From NCBI GenBank assembly GCA_015039315.1, contig WIDE01000133.1, positions 1-40,979 of the forward strand: DNA of 40,979 bases, given 5' to 3'. The notes under the pieces are model-generated. The model made no database searches, was not told the DNA's origin, and worked only from the letters and a program-made list of their open reading frames with translations. The DNA is from Clavulina sp. PMI_390 (taxonomy: Eukaryota > Basidiomycota > Agaricomycetes > Cantharellales > Hydnaceae). The position numbers and the translations under genes are program-made. This document shows, one piece after another, positions 9,870 through 20,445 of the stretch; position 1 is the stretch's first letter; every line of letters starts with the position of its first letter.

Positions 9870-12398
9870 ATGACGATCACCGTAGACCAACGCGTCTACT
9901 ACTGGCTCAATGTCGTTGGGGGCTGGATCATCCTACCACTTGTCATCCTCACAACACTGCTATCTCGCAAGACGAAAAAATCACCACTCCTTGTCAATCT
10001 GTATTGTATCTGGGCGTATGAGGCGATCCTCGCTACTCTGTTGTGGGTCCTTTTGTGCTCTTCAGAGGTGTTCTTTGCTCACGTCCGATCCCCTGCCGAC
10101 TAGGTTCATAACGAATAAGTACTCTGTGGAGAAAGATCATATCTTAATCCCTCGGATTCGCAATGACGATCCGCTCTGTGTATTCCAAGCGATAATCTTT
10201 GAGGGAACCCCTACCCAGTACGTATCATCACAGCTGCACAGTATCTCGTGCTCACCAGAGGCTCGAGTAGTATGTCCGCAGCCACTCTATGCGTTGTCGT
10301 TAACGTGAGTTTCTCAAAAAGAATTGTCAATCAGGGCGGCAGACGTGGGTCGGTCGCGGGCATGGCTAGCTCGCCTCGGTATGACCTCGGCTGGTCGCGG
10401 TCAGAGGTGATTGGCCCAAAGCTGAGATCCGAGAGAGCTAAAGCGGGTGGCTCATCGTACAGCTCTGACCGCGAATAGCCGCTAGCCGGTAGACCGCTTA
10501 CGGGTCAGCAAGTGTCGACCCGCGGTCACGGCGATTGTAGCCATATGGACTCAAACGTTTCATGACTTCGCTGAAAATCTGACCCACGGCTTCGCCCCTA
10601 GGTGTTCTTCATTATGCGCTCGATAACGCGCTCATCGTCGATGAATAAGACGATAAGCACTTATGTCCTGATTCTGTGAGTGTTCCTGCGGCTCTTCGTG
10701 GATCGCTTCGTAACGCTCATAGTTTCCACCCATAGGTACCCGCACCTCAACTATCTCGCAGTGCTTCTTCCTTTCCTTATTGTGAGCTACCATAGGACCC
10801 CTGACTTCCCTTCAGGAGTGCTGATCATTTTCATCGTCGTGACACTTTAGATCACGCTCAAGAACCCAGGCTCCACCTCTCCACACCAATTTTATTGCGC
10901 TATCGACCAAGGCTATGCGTAGGTTATTTTTTCCCCTCTTGTGCAACAAAAGCTTGACAGAAAGTGTGAATTCAGGCCTCTCCTTGCGGGGTTCACCACC
11001 TTTGCGAACTCGATCGTCGCTGTTATTCTTCAAAGTCAGTTTGCTGACCCACTTTGACTGCCTAGGACATTGCGGCTGACTCCTTCGTAGTATGGATTCT
11101 AGTGGTTTTACGAAGAGAACACCGAAAGGTTTTCTCAAGTGCGTGTCCCGCTCAATGTGGCAGTTGTATGAGGAACTAACATCTGTCTCTTGTCTTCCCA
11201 ATAGGGTCCAGCCTTAATCTCTCGATCATCTTACGGGTGCTACTGTTTACAACCGTACAACTCATTGCCGTTGTGTGAGTGATATTGATCTTCTCCGGAA
11301 ACTGCTAGGCCGCTGCGTCTGACTTCGGATCCTGAAGGTTGAGCGCTGCTACCGTGAATGACTTTACGGCAGTAACACCAGACATGATGGTTTCCACGTC
11401 TCCCATTCTTGTCGCCCTCATCTATGGTACACAAAAGGTAAAGGTCTCCGCTCCTCTTGGCGATAACTTCGCTTATCAACTGGCCGTCTGCACAGGACAT
11501 CCTCAATGCCTGGTACTCGCTTTGCACGACGGATCCTAGAGTCACGCTAGACACCTGGTGGAATGGTCCCACCCAATCTCAGCATGGATCTCACTCTCAC
11601 TCTCACTCTCATTCACGGTCCCGATCCCGTTCTCGATCAAGATCGCGTTCTCAGTCAATACCCCAATTCACACCCCCTGGACAAAAGGCCAACTCAATCT
11701 CGATACCAGGCACTCCAGCGCCCCCGCCTACCTCGACTACTCGCAGCAGCACTGCTAGGTCCTTTCAATTTACCTCAGGACTACAGTCAGAACCTGGGCT
11801 GGAGAGTGTTCGGGAGGAAATCGATCTGCCAACGTACCCACCAGCCAGCGCGCGTGTTCAGAAACTGCGACCTCGAGAGGCGAATTATTCCAGTGACAAT
11901 TACGCAGATTTCTTGGACATGATGGATAAATCAAGAGTACCTGGGCCTCCACGACGCCCTATGCCAGCTTCCGGTATGAAATAATTCCTTGCTGCCATCT
12001 TGTGCGTAGCCCCGCAACTAACGAATCACTGCAAAGATTATGAGACAAAGCAGCAAATTGATGACTACGGTTACGACGATCCCAAAGCGACCAATTTTCT
12101 CGACCTTGATCCAGATCCTGCGGGGAAGTCGCGTATCGATCTAAACGAGGACGATGAAGATGTGCAGTTCTCGGCGTCAGTCGATCAACGTGGGGGCGGC
12201 GTAGAATCGCAGACGGGGTCTAGAACAGGACCGCCAGGAGATCGCTCATCTGTGATTGATATCGTTTCGCCTCTATCGTCTTACCGTAGGCAGCACACGA
12301 TCTCGTTCGACCCCGCGATGTCTGCCCCAGACCGAGACCGAGACCGGGCCTCAGAAGAGGAAAATTCTCGGGCTCGGCGAGGGAGGAACCCGCGGTAA
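9870..12398 (+). CDS. 7TM receptor-like protein, tandem copy 1
   Basis: Twelve exons (9870-10042, 10104-10217, 10271-10304, 10602-10675, 10736-10781, 10851-10918, 10976-11034, 11091-11138, 11205-11274, 11338-11437, 11496-11973, 12037-12398) give 541 residues. The first 262 form a seven-helix core, starting YYWLNVVGGWIILPLVILTT (helix 1) and closing with MMVSTSPILVALIYGTQK (helix 7). The rest is a hydrophilic tail with a SHSHSHSHSRSRSRSRS tract, the motif DLPTYPPASARVQKLRPREA, and near the end SSYRRQHTISFDPA. The architecture is that of a fungal GPCR-like protein, but I recognise no named family (not STE3, not Pth11) and no ligand can be proposed. Intron 3 is 297 nt long against 56-132 nt in the other copies. 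It contains an 11-bp inverted repeat (10396-10406 with 10463-10473). It lies about 1.2 kb after HOOK on the same strand. Confidence 0.85.
10305..10601 (+). other. Enlarged intron 3 of copy 1 with inverted repeat
   Basis: This intron is 165-241 nt longer than its counterparts in copies 2-4. CGCGGTCAGAG at 10396-10406 pairs perfectly with CTCTGACCGCG at 10463-10473, leaving a 56-nt loop. A second smaller complement (CGGGTC...GACCCG) lies around 10500-10523. The flanking TGACCTCGG is shared with the intron of copy 2. It could be a small non-autonomous element or a local expansion. No target-site duplication is obvious. Confidence 0.45.
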
Positions 12399-13942
12399 GA
12401 GAAAGCATCCGAGTATCGTATATTTCTTCCGCCCTCTCGTAATATTTTCGGTTGTTTCTAGAGCAAGCAGGGACTTTGTATGGTAGTGGGGTTGTCCATT
12501 ATGGCTTAAATTATTAGCATTACATGGAGCTGTTTCAAGAGATCGAAAGTGATTGCCGTTTTTTTTTTATGTCGGGGAGGTCTTTGAAAGGTCGCTGCTG
12601 CCGATACGGATTTTCAACCGGTCGATATCAAACTGCGGCGGCAGATAGATGACCCTTGCTCCTGGTGACACACAAGCAATCTCTTTCGAGGCCGCGCTCG
12701 AATGGGCCACTTATTTCTCGCTCGCAGATACGTGCCCATTGATTTATTTGGCTTGCATCGCATTTGAATGCTTCATCCGAGACCTATGGAAACAATTGAG
12801 AAAATTGAGATTATCCAGATATTTGGGATGACATCAACTGCGAGTGTAGCAGCCTTGCGTTGAATAAGCATAATACAATGTGCATGCCGTTGTCCAACAT
12901 TCCTTCTGGCACCTTCTGGACAAGACGACTTGAGCGGCGTTTAGTTGAATGAACAATCTAATTATGGCTCAGCCGCTCAGCCAGAACAGGTCTCGGGCAG
13001 GATTCCCGGTCGCGTGCCATAAAAAGCGACATCTAACTTAGCGATCGATGGGTAAATGGTTAACATTTTCTGTGATACTTCTAGGAGGATTACACCGTCC
13101 TATTGGTGCAGCGTGGGAACCAATAGTGTTTGTCATGTCAACTGCGGTTGTTACCGTCTGGCTGGTTTTTAGACTCGCAGAGGCCAATCTCTCTTTCTCC
13201 TCATAGTTTATGCGCGCCTCCCCGTGGATATCCCACGAGTTACGTTCTGATTTGATGTTGGGAAGGAATCCTTGGAAACTAGTTTTGCTCGCCAGCTTTG
13301 GCGCCCACCAAGTGAGTTACGAGAATCCTATTCTAGGTGTGGGGTGTCCGTCGTGCGCGCAAAACAGTTCGATTTTCGTCTATATTCGATCAATTAGCTT
13401 CGCGCATGTGTTAGAACTGAAGGAGATCGACGGTCCTGATAAGCTTCGCAAGATGCAGGCGTGGATGGTAACGCTCGGCGCGATGTTTTGCTTCCCACAG
13501 AGATTGGAACCCCTCCCTTGGAGCTGAACCATGCGACTTATCGGTGTGAGGTGCAGACAAAGGCTTAGCATTTGCTACCTAGTCTTAGCCTAGATGGTGA
13601 ACCCCACAACGACTCGATTCTCCACATTCATGGTAAGTTGGTTGGGCATGTGGCGTGCCAAGCACCCTCGGCGGATCCGGCAGCGGGCTTCCTGAAGCAG
13701 AAGATCGTTCTCATAAACATTGTTTCAATACAACTTGAATGGCCCCGCGCACCCGTTGTCATGTCACATTCTCCCCCTCTGACAGGTTCTGACAGTTTCA
13801 TTTCCGGCCCACCAAGGCACCCATCGCAAAAGCTCATTAGGGAGGAGATCCTCTACGCCCCTCTGGACTCTGTTTGCCGGTTCTTATCTTCTTCGAGTCG
13901 TTGGACGGGCAGAAGCTCGCGAGTCTTCTCGGCGAGAGCGCG
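12399..13942. other. Intergenic: upstream region of 7TM copy 2
   Basis: No intact gene. About 13255-13530 is clearly related to 17450-17690 before copy 3 (shared GTCCGTCGT, TTCGATCAAT, GTGGATGGTAAC, CTTCCCACAGAG). An open frame at 13210-13527 over this stretch is interrupted in the other copy and fits no family, so it is either noncoding or a gene remnant. The upstream blocks at 13665-13688 and 13755-13771 are the copy 2 versions of the conserved elements. Confidence 0.55.
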
Positions 13943-16301
13943 ATGACCATAACGGCAGACCAACGAGCCTACTACTGGCTCAATATCGTCGGGGGCTGGA
14001 TTATCCTCCCAATAATCATCCTCACTACCCTCCTCTCCCGGCGAACGAGGAAGTCGCCACTACTGATGAACTTGTATTATATCTGGACTTATGAGGCGCT
14101 TCTCGCGGCCCTATTGTGAGTATCTGTCCCTTCATCGATTCCAAGTGCTCCGCTCGTTGATTACTTACGTTCGATTCCTTATACCTCAGGTTTGTTACAA
14201 ATAAGTACTCCCTAGAGAAAGACCATGTCTTGGTGCCTCGAATTCAAGATAGTGACCCTCTATGCATCGCTCAAGCTGTCATGTTTGAGGGAGCATCGCC
14301 CCAGTACGTCCCGTCCAACTTCGAACCCCATTCACAAGGATGCTGACGAGCTTGTGTAGGATGTCAGCGGCTAATCTTTGCGTTGTCCTTAACGTGAGTC
14401 CCCAAGACTGTGTTTGGACATGATGAATTGGTCGAGATGGGTGCCTGGTCGCATGGTCCCGGCATGACCTCGGATGATTGTCTTTTCTTCCTCTACCTGG
14501 CGCTGACCCATGGGTTACCTGACAGGTCTTCCTCATAATGCGTTCGATCACCCGCTCGACGACAGTGGTTAACCCAATGGTCACGTATGCGTTGGTTTTG
14601 TGAGTTTTCTTGCAGGCATCCAAACCAAAGCCCCATAATTTATGGCCATACCCAGGTACCCGCATTTGTGCTATCTTGCAGTCCTCGTCCCATTTATTAT
14701 TGTTAGTTCTATGCGACCTGTTGAAAACCAATTCGGTTCGGCTAATCGTTGACCTCTGACAACGTTCTAGATCGCCGTGAAGAACCCAGGAAAGACCTCC
14801 CCGCACCAATTTTACTGCACTATTGACTTGGGTTATGCGTACGTCGCCTTGCCATTGTTTTCCGCCCGACACCAGTCTGAGAACGATAGAAAATGCAGAT
14901 CGATGCTTTCAGGAGTGACAACTGTCGCGAACACAATACTAGCTGTCTCCCTCCAAAGTAACTTCCTCATGCCCATTCCGCATTACGCTGTCCAACTTTA
15001 CTGATTTTCGTCTAGCATGGATCCTGGTAGTGTTGCGTAGAGAGCACCGAAAAGTATTTTCGAGTCAGTCTTGTCCTCATTGAATACCAGTACCACAAGT
15101 TCTCAATGGCTACTATGTTCTGAACAGGGACTGGCCTGAATTCTTCCATCATCCTACGAGTCCTGCTATTCACTACCATACAACTCATTGCTGTCATGTG
15201 AGTCAACTTGTCGCACCCCTGTGTGTTTTTTGAGTGATCTATCTGATCGAACTGTCTCTACTCAAAGATTGGCCATTATCACACTCAATGATTTCACCGC
15301 TGTGACACCAGATATCATGGTGGCCAGCTCACCCATCCTCGTCGCACTCATTTTTGGTACCCAACAGGTATGGATGCTGCAACTTCAACCCCATACCTTG
15401 TTGTGACTTTCTATTTACAGGACGTTATCAATGCCTGGTATTCGCTTCTCACAACGCACCCGCTTGTCACTCTTGATACTTGGTGGAACGCTTCAAGTCA
15501 TTCGCAGTCTGGATCCAACTCTCGCTCGCATTCCCAGTCCCAATCACAATCTCGATCAAAATCTCAGTCCCAATCTCAAACTCAGCATTCGCGGCGGGTC
15601 CGTTCGATGTCCATGCCAGATGATGCGCCACATCCTACCTCAAGCCGACGCAGTGGCGCCCCTAGGCCCTTCAAGTTTACCCCAGGGCGGTCGGAGCCTG
15701 GTTTGGAGAGCGTGGTCGAGGAGATCAATCTTCCCACATACCCGCCGACGAGCGCGTCAGTGCAGAAATTACGACCAAGGGAGGCAAATAATCCCAATGA
15801 CGGCCTGATGGACTTTTTCGAGATGATGGACAAGTCAAGGATACCAGGGATTCCGCGACGCTCCAACTCAGCTCCTGGTACGGAAAATCGTGTATTTGTA
15901 GCTCCTCGGCAGACATCATGAACTAAACCTTTCGCTTCGAAGGCCATTATATGAAGAAATCGCCTGGTGCGACTCGTCCAGAAGATTTGAAGCGCAGTAG
16001 TATCCTCGATGAAGATGTAGAAGCGGACCTTCAAGGGAAGCCTGACATGAACCTCGAGGATGATGAGGAGAAAGATGCTGTGAAATTCTCAGTATCACTC
16101 GAGACACCCGGCAATACCGCGTCGCCAACGAGCCCAATAGCAGCCACCGGGGGAAGCCAACGCTCATCAGTAATCGACGTAGTCTCGTCGCTATCGTCCT
16201 ATCGGAGACAGCACGCGATCTCATTCGACCCAGCTCTGTCGGCGCCTGACCGGAATCAGGACCGACATTTAGACTCTAGCCTCGACGACGGAGGCTCCTA
16301 G
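13943..16301 (+). CDS. 7TM receptor-like protein, tandem copy 2
   Basis: Twelve exons (13943-14115, 14190-14303, 14360-14393, 14526-14599, 14656-14701, 14771-14838, 14899-14957, 15016-15063, 15128-15197, 15268-15367, 15421-15877, 15943-16301) give 533 residues. The first ten exons match copies 1, 3 and 4 in length to the base. Helices lie roughly at 10-32, 42-63, 84-113, 124-147, 171-195, 212-233 and 244-262; the core is strongly hydrophobic with the conserved NDFTAVTPDIMV before helix 7. The tail is Ser/Gln/Arg-rich (SHSQSQSQSRSKSQSQSQTQ), then NLPTYPPTSASVQKLRPREA and SSYRRQHAISFDPA. The start ATG follows the same GGCGAGAGCGCG leader as copy 1. Exons 1-2 are closest to copy 3. Confidence 0.87.
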
Positions 16302-16747
16302 GTTTGACATGAGAGGGATAAGATTACGAATATTGTGTTATTTTCCATTTCGATTATTCAGTTCTTAGCTGAAATTCACTAATATTTCGTGTTTCTGTGT
16401 TGTACATGGTGATTGATTATGAATTAAATTATTACTTTTTTTCTCAAGATGGAGTTGAGGGCGATGGTGTTCATGGGTTTGACGGGGCGACTAACATCAT
16501 CCGCCCTTCGTTGCTCAATCTTCAGATAACTATATCAAGAGCCGTATCGTGTTGATGATAGCTGCTGCTAATGCCGCTTGAATGAGCGTTGGGCGGTTTA
16601 TAGTTATCTTTGGCGGTTGATATCAAGTCACTGAGCCTTGATCAATAATCAATGCATTCTCAACTTGGCGTCTCATGATCGTATTCACAACGTGCTATTG
16701 GCAGCATTAGGCCACCATTTACCTATAATCCCAAAGGGTATTAACTC
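16302..16747. other. 3' flank of 7TM copy 2
   Basis: AT-rich sequence that probably holds the 3' UTR and polyadenylation region of copy 2 (TGAATTAAATTATTAC near 16420). I see no gene or repeat. Confidence 0.5.
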
Positions 16748-17005
16748 TGAAAGAAGTTAGGTCAAAGCAAGCAGATCGTGCAAAAGATTAATTTTGCGAG
16801 GCTGACAAGTGTTTGGTACAGTTTTCGACGGTCGAAGGTCTCTCGAGGCTTCGAGTTTGTTAATAAGGGATCGATCGAAGGCTGGTAGAGTGTTGGTAAG
16901 TGCGGTAATTGATCGCCAACGGGTTCGGGGCGTCGTTGCCAGTGACTGGATGCTTATTTCCAATGCGCGGCGAGAAGATCGTTGGTGTAGAGATAACCTT
17001 TATCT
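16748..17005 (+). pseudogene. Decayed duplicate of HOOK 3' end
   Basis: This stretch aligns with HOOK exon 15, its last intron and the final exon (8393-8690). The clearest matches are TTGGTAAGTGC (the HOOK donor site, 16892-16902 against 8582-8592), GACTGGAT.CTTATTTCCAATGCGC in the intron (16944-16969 against 8629-8654), and GGTGTAG.GATAACCT around the acceptor. Weaker but collinear similarity precedes it (GATCGATC, AGATTAATTTTGCGAGGCTG over the exon encoding KLILSQL). In-frame stops and indels exclude coding capacity. Its presence 1.1 kb before copy 3, the same distance as HOOK to copy 1, marks the left edge of a duplicated block. Confidence 0.75.
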
Positions 17006-18122
17006 GTCGCTCTTGGGCAGGGCCTCACCACAACGCAAACAAGGCATGCGGCTTGATCGGTCTTCAAACTCTGCACGACGTTCTGAGGGCTAGATGGGGT
17101 ATCGGCGGACGGCAGTTGAATTGCAGTCAACCCTGATCGTCCTGCGATCACCGTCCAAATCGAGCAACCCTGCCACTGTCTGCGAAGCACTAAGAAGACT
17201 TGCGATGGCTTGAGGGAGAGACTAATAGTGAGACCTTTTCGTCAAAGCATCATCGCGAACATGTAGAGGCTCATCGGAAAGGGAGTTGCCCAAAAGTAGC
17301 GTGGGAAGTAACTCCGTTCGTCACGCCAACCGGCCATAATACTCTTTTTTGGGAGCGTCAAGCCTTGTTCTTTCTCTATTCGTATGTATTCCTGAAACGT
17401 TCGTGGGGCGGAATGTCTCTAGCATCAAGAGACAGTGAGGCAGCCTTGGCTCTAAGTTTATTCGCCCGGCACCTGCTGATATGATAATATGGCAAGTGCT
17501 ACCTAGTTTGTTCTGCGGAGTCCGTCGTATCCCGGCCTAATGCAGTTCTTCTTTGAATTCGATCAATCGGCTTTGCTTGTATTGAGCGATGCCAATGGAG
17601 TGCATAGGCTTCGCCAGATATGGGTGTGGATGGTAACACTCGGCGGGCGGCTCGGCTTCCCACAGAGCTGAAGTTCCCCCTTGGGGCTCAACGAGTGGAG
17701 TATTCACGCTAAATAAGGGTGGCTAGCCTGTAGACTGGTACCTTTCCTTTGTCTGGAACCTGACTATGGAGCGATTACATTGTTTTGAGTCGATGGGCGA
17801 AGGTCGGCCTTGCGGCGTAGGGGTAACGTCAGGGACTCCCTCGACGGGGCCGCGAGCGGCCGTCTATTGAATGAGCAATCGCCCTCATAAAATAGAGTTT
17901 CAACGGAAGTTGAATGGCTCCACCCGCGGGTTGTCATGATCACATCCCTCCCGCTGACAGCTTCCCCCCACTACACCGTCAAGGCACTGTAGCCAAAAGC
18001 TTATTGCAAAGGGTCTCTCCCCTATATCCCCCTTCCCTCCTCGACGGTGTTCGTGAAACCTCAACTTCTCTAACCCGGCGGGACGGGTAGAAGCTTGTGT
18101 AGCTTCTCCTGGCGAGTGCACA
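17006..18122. other. Intergenic: upstream region of 7TM copy 3
   Basis: No gene is supported. The right half (17450-18122) is related to the region before copy 2, and from about 17650 also to that before copy 1. It carries the conserved blocks at 17838-17861 and 17930-17947. The open frames here are short and not shared between copies. Confidence 0.55.
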
Positions 18123-20445
18123 ATGACGAGCACGGCAACCCAAAGAGCCTACTACTGGCTCAACATCGTCGGAGGCTGGATTATCCTCCCGATAATCATC
18201 CTCACTACCTTGCTCTCTCGACGAACGAGGAAGTCGCCACTGCTTATGAACTTGTACTGTATCTGGACATATGAAGCGATCCTCGCAGCGCTATTGTGAG
18301 TCCCGTGCATTCTTGGTGCTCAATCCACTGCTCATTCTTCTTCGATCACCTATGAATTAGGTTTGTAACAAACAAGTATTCTTTGAAACAAGGCGATACC
18401 CTGGTGCCTCGAATCCAAAATAATGATCCCCTCTGTGTGGCTCAAGCGGTGATGTTTGAGGGAACCACAACTCAGTGCGTGTTAGCAGCCCTCAGCATCT
18501 ATGAGAATAAATCCTGATCCACAACCCATGTAGAATGTCAGCCGCCGCTCTTGCCGTAGTTCTGAATGTAAGCCTGAGCTGGTTCTGGATGTCTTTCACG
18601 AGTTGCATTATCCAGCTCGTCCGGCTTGACCTCGATTAATTGCTTTTCCCCCCTAAATCGACATCTCATTCTTAATTTGCCTCACAGGTTACTCTCATTA
18701 TGCGTTCGATCACTCGCTCATCGTCAATGGATAACACTGTGGTCACTTATGGGCTGATTTTGTAAGGACGCTCAAAGCTATCGGTGGCTCATTCTCCATA
18801 CCGATGATTTCTGTTCAGATATCCGCACTTGAGCTACATCGTCATTATCATTCCGTTTCTTATCGTGCGTTCAATATCTTGTCGACCCCCATTTCAGGTC
18901 GCTAATTATCGAAACCACTATAATCCCTTAGACCGCTATCATCAAGCCAGGGACCACGTCTCCGCATCAGTTTTATTGTGCTATTGACCTCGGATATGCG
19001 TACGTCGTTACCTTCTAACGCCTTTGGGCAGCTATTCTGATAATAAATTTCGATAATAGGCCTTTGCTTACGGGAGTGGTGACTTTCATAAATGCAGTTG
19101 TTGCTATTATTCTCCAAGGTAATGGCTTGATTCTGTTTTATGGTATCCCGGGAGGTTTAATCGCCATTCTTCAGTATGGAATTTAATAGTTTTGCGAAAA
19201 GAGCATCGAAAAGTCTTTTCCAGTCAGTGTTATTTTTGGGTCTTTAGCCTTGCAATATGCTCACTGTTCCATTCTCTCTAGGATCTAGCCTTAATTCCTC
19301 GATTATTTTTCGAGTGTTGTTATTTACAACTGTACAACTGATTGCCCTTATGTGAGTTAAGTTTCGTTATCAGCGAGTTTTAGGCTAGACCATCTGAAAC
19401 TCGGATTTTATGAAGATTGACTATCATAACCATCGATGACTTCACGGCTGTGACTCCAGATATGATGGTCTCCACATCTCCCATCCTTGTCGCTCTCATA
19501 TTTGGCACACAAAAGGTGCGCGGCTACCTTGTGATGTATTCCAACCAATCTTAAGTGCGGTTCATTTCACAGGATCTTCTCAATGCTTGGTATACCCTCT
19601 TTACGACAGACCCTTGTGCCAATCTCGCCTCCTGGTGGAACGGTACTACACTCTCACAATCGGGATCCCACTCTCATTCGCGGTCCCAGTCTCAGACCCA
19701 CACTAGAACAAGATCCCGATCGCAATCCCAGTCCCAATCGCAAAACCCGCAACATTCACGCAGGGGTAACTCTGTTTATATGCAAGATCATCCGCCTCTC
19801 CCTTCAACTTCGACGCGGCGCACTGGTTCCGCCAAGCCCTTTCAGTTTACCCCTGGTTCGCGATCAGAATCTGGTCTGGACAACACCCGTGAGGGAATCA
19901 GCTTACCTACATACCCGCCGACAAGCGCGTCAAGTCAGAGGTTGCGCCCAAGGGAGGCAAATTACGCCAATGACAACATGGCAGATTTTTTCGAAATGAT
20001 GGATAAGTCAAGGATCCCAGGGATTCCACGGCGTCCCGCTCCCGGCCCTAGTAAGCCATACCTCTCCAGCCGCACCCCTCTCAACTGAATCTCTTTGTTT
20101 CAAGAAGTTGATTCCAAGCAACTGCCCGACACCCCACACACAGGCGATTCAAAGCACATTGACGACCTCGATGTGGAAGTCGGCCTGCAGGGAAAGTCCC
20201 ATATTGACCTGGATGAAGATGAAGACGAGGACGATGCGCAATTCTTGGTGTCCCTTGAGAAGCCCACGGATAGCGCGTCACTTCCGGCAGCAAGAGCAAG
20301 CACAGCGGGTGACCGCTCTTCAGTGGTGGATGTCCTTTCCTCACTATCATCTTATCGGAGACAGCATGCGATATCATTCGACCCTGCAGCATCTCCCCCC
20401 GATCGGGATCAGGATCGGGGCCTTCCCGATGACAAAGGACCCTAG
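18123..20445 (+). CDS. 7TM receptor-like protein, tandem copy 3
   Basis: Twelve exons (18123-18295, 18361-18474, 18534-18567, 18688-18761, 18819-18864, 18932-18999, 19060-19118, 19175-19222, 19282-19351, 19416-19515, 19573-20050, 20105-20445) give 534 residues. Exons 1-10 are again 173, 114, 34, 74, 46, 68, 59, 48, 70 and 100 nt. The 262-residue seven-helix core is followed by a tail with SRSQSQTHTRTRSRSQSQSQ, SLPTYPPTSASSQRLRPREA, an acidic run DLDEDEDEDDAQ and SSYRRQHAISFDPA. Exons 1-2 resemble copy 2 (VPRIQ, AQAVMFEG), whereas exons 4, 7 and 10 resemble copy 1 (RSSSM, PLL-G, MMVSTSPILVALI). That pattern suggests gene conversion after a block duplication from copy 1. Function is unknown beyond a membrane receptor-like fold. 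Confidence 0.86.

Noticed and set aside
11570..11660. RS-rich stretch as an SR splicing factor
   Set aside because: The tract is continuous with a membrane protein by conserved splicing phase in three paralogues, and no RNA-binding domain is present.
13210..13527. 105-codon plus-strand frame before 7TM copy 2
   Set aside because: The related segment before copy 3 is interrupted and there is no family match, so it is reported as a finding rather than a gene.
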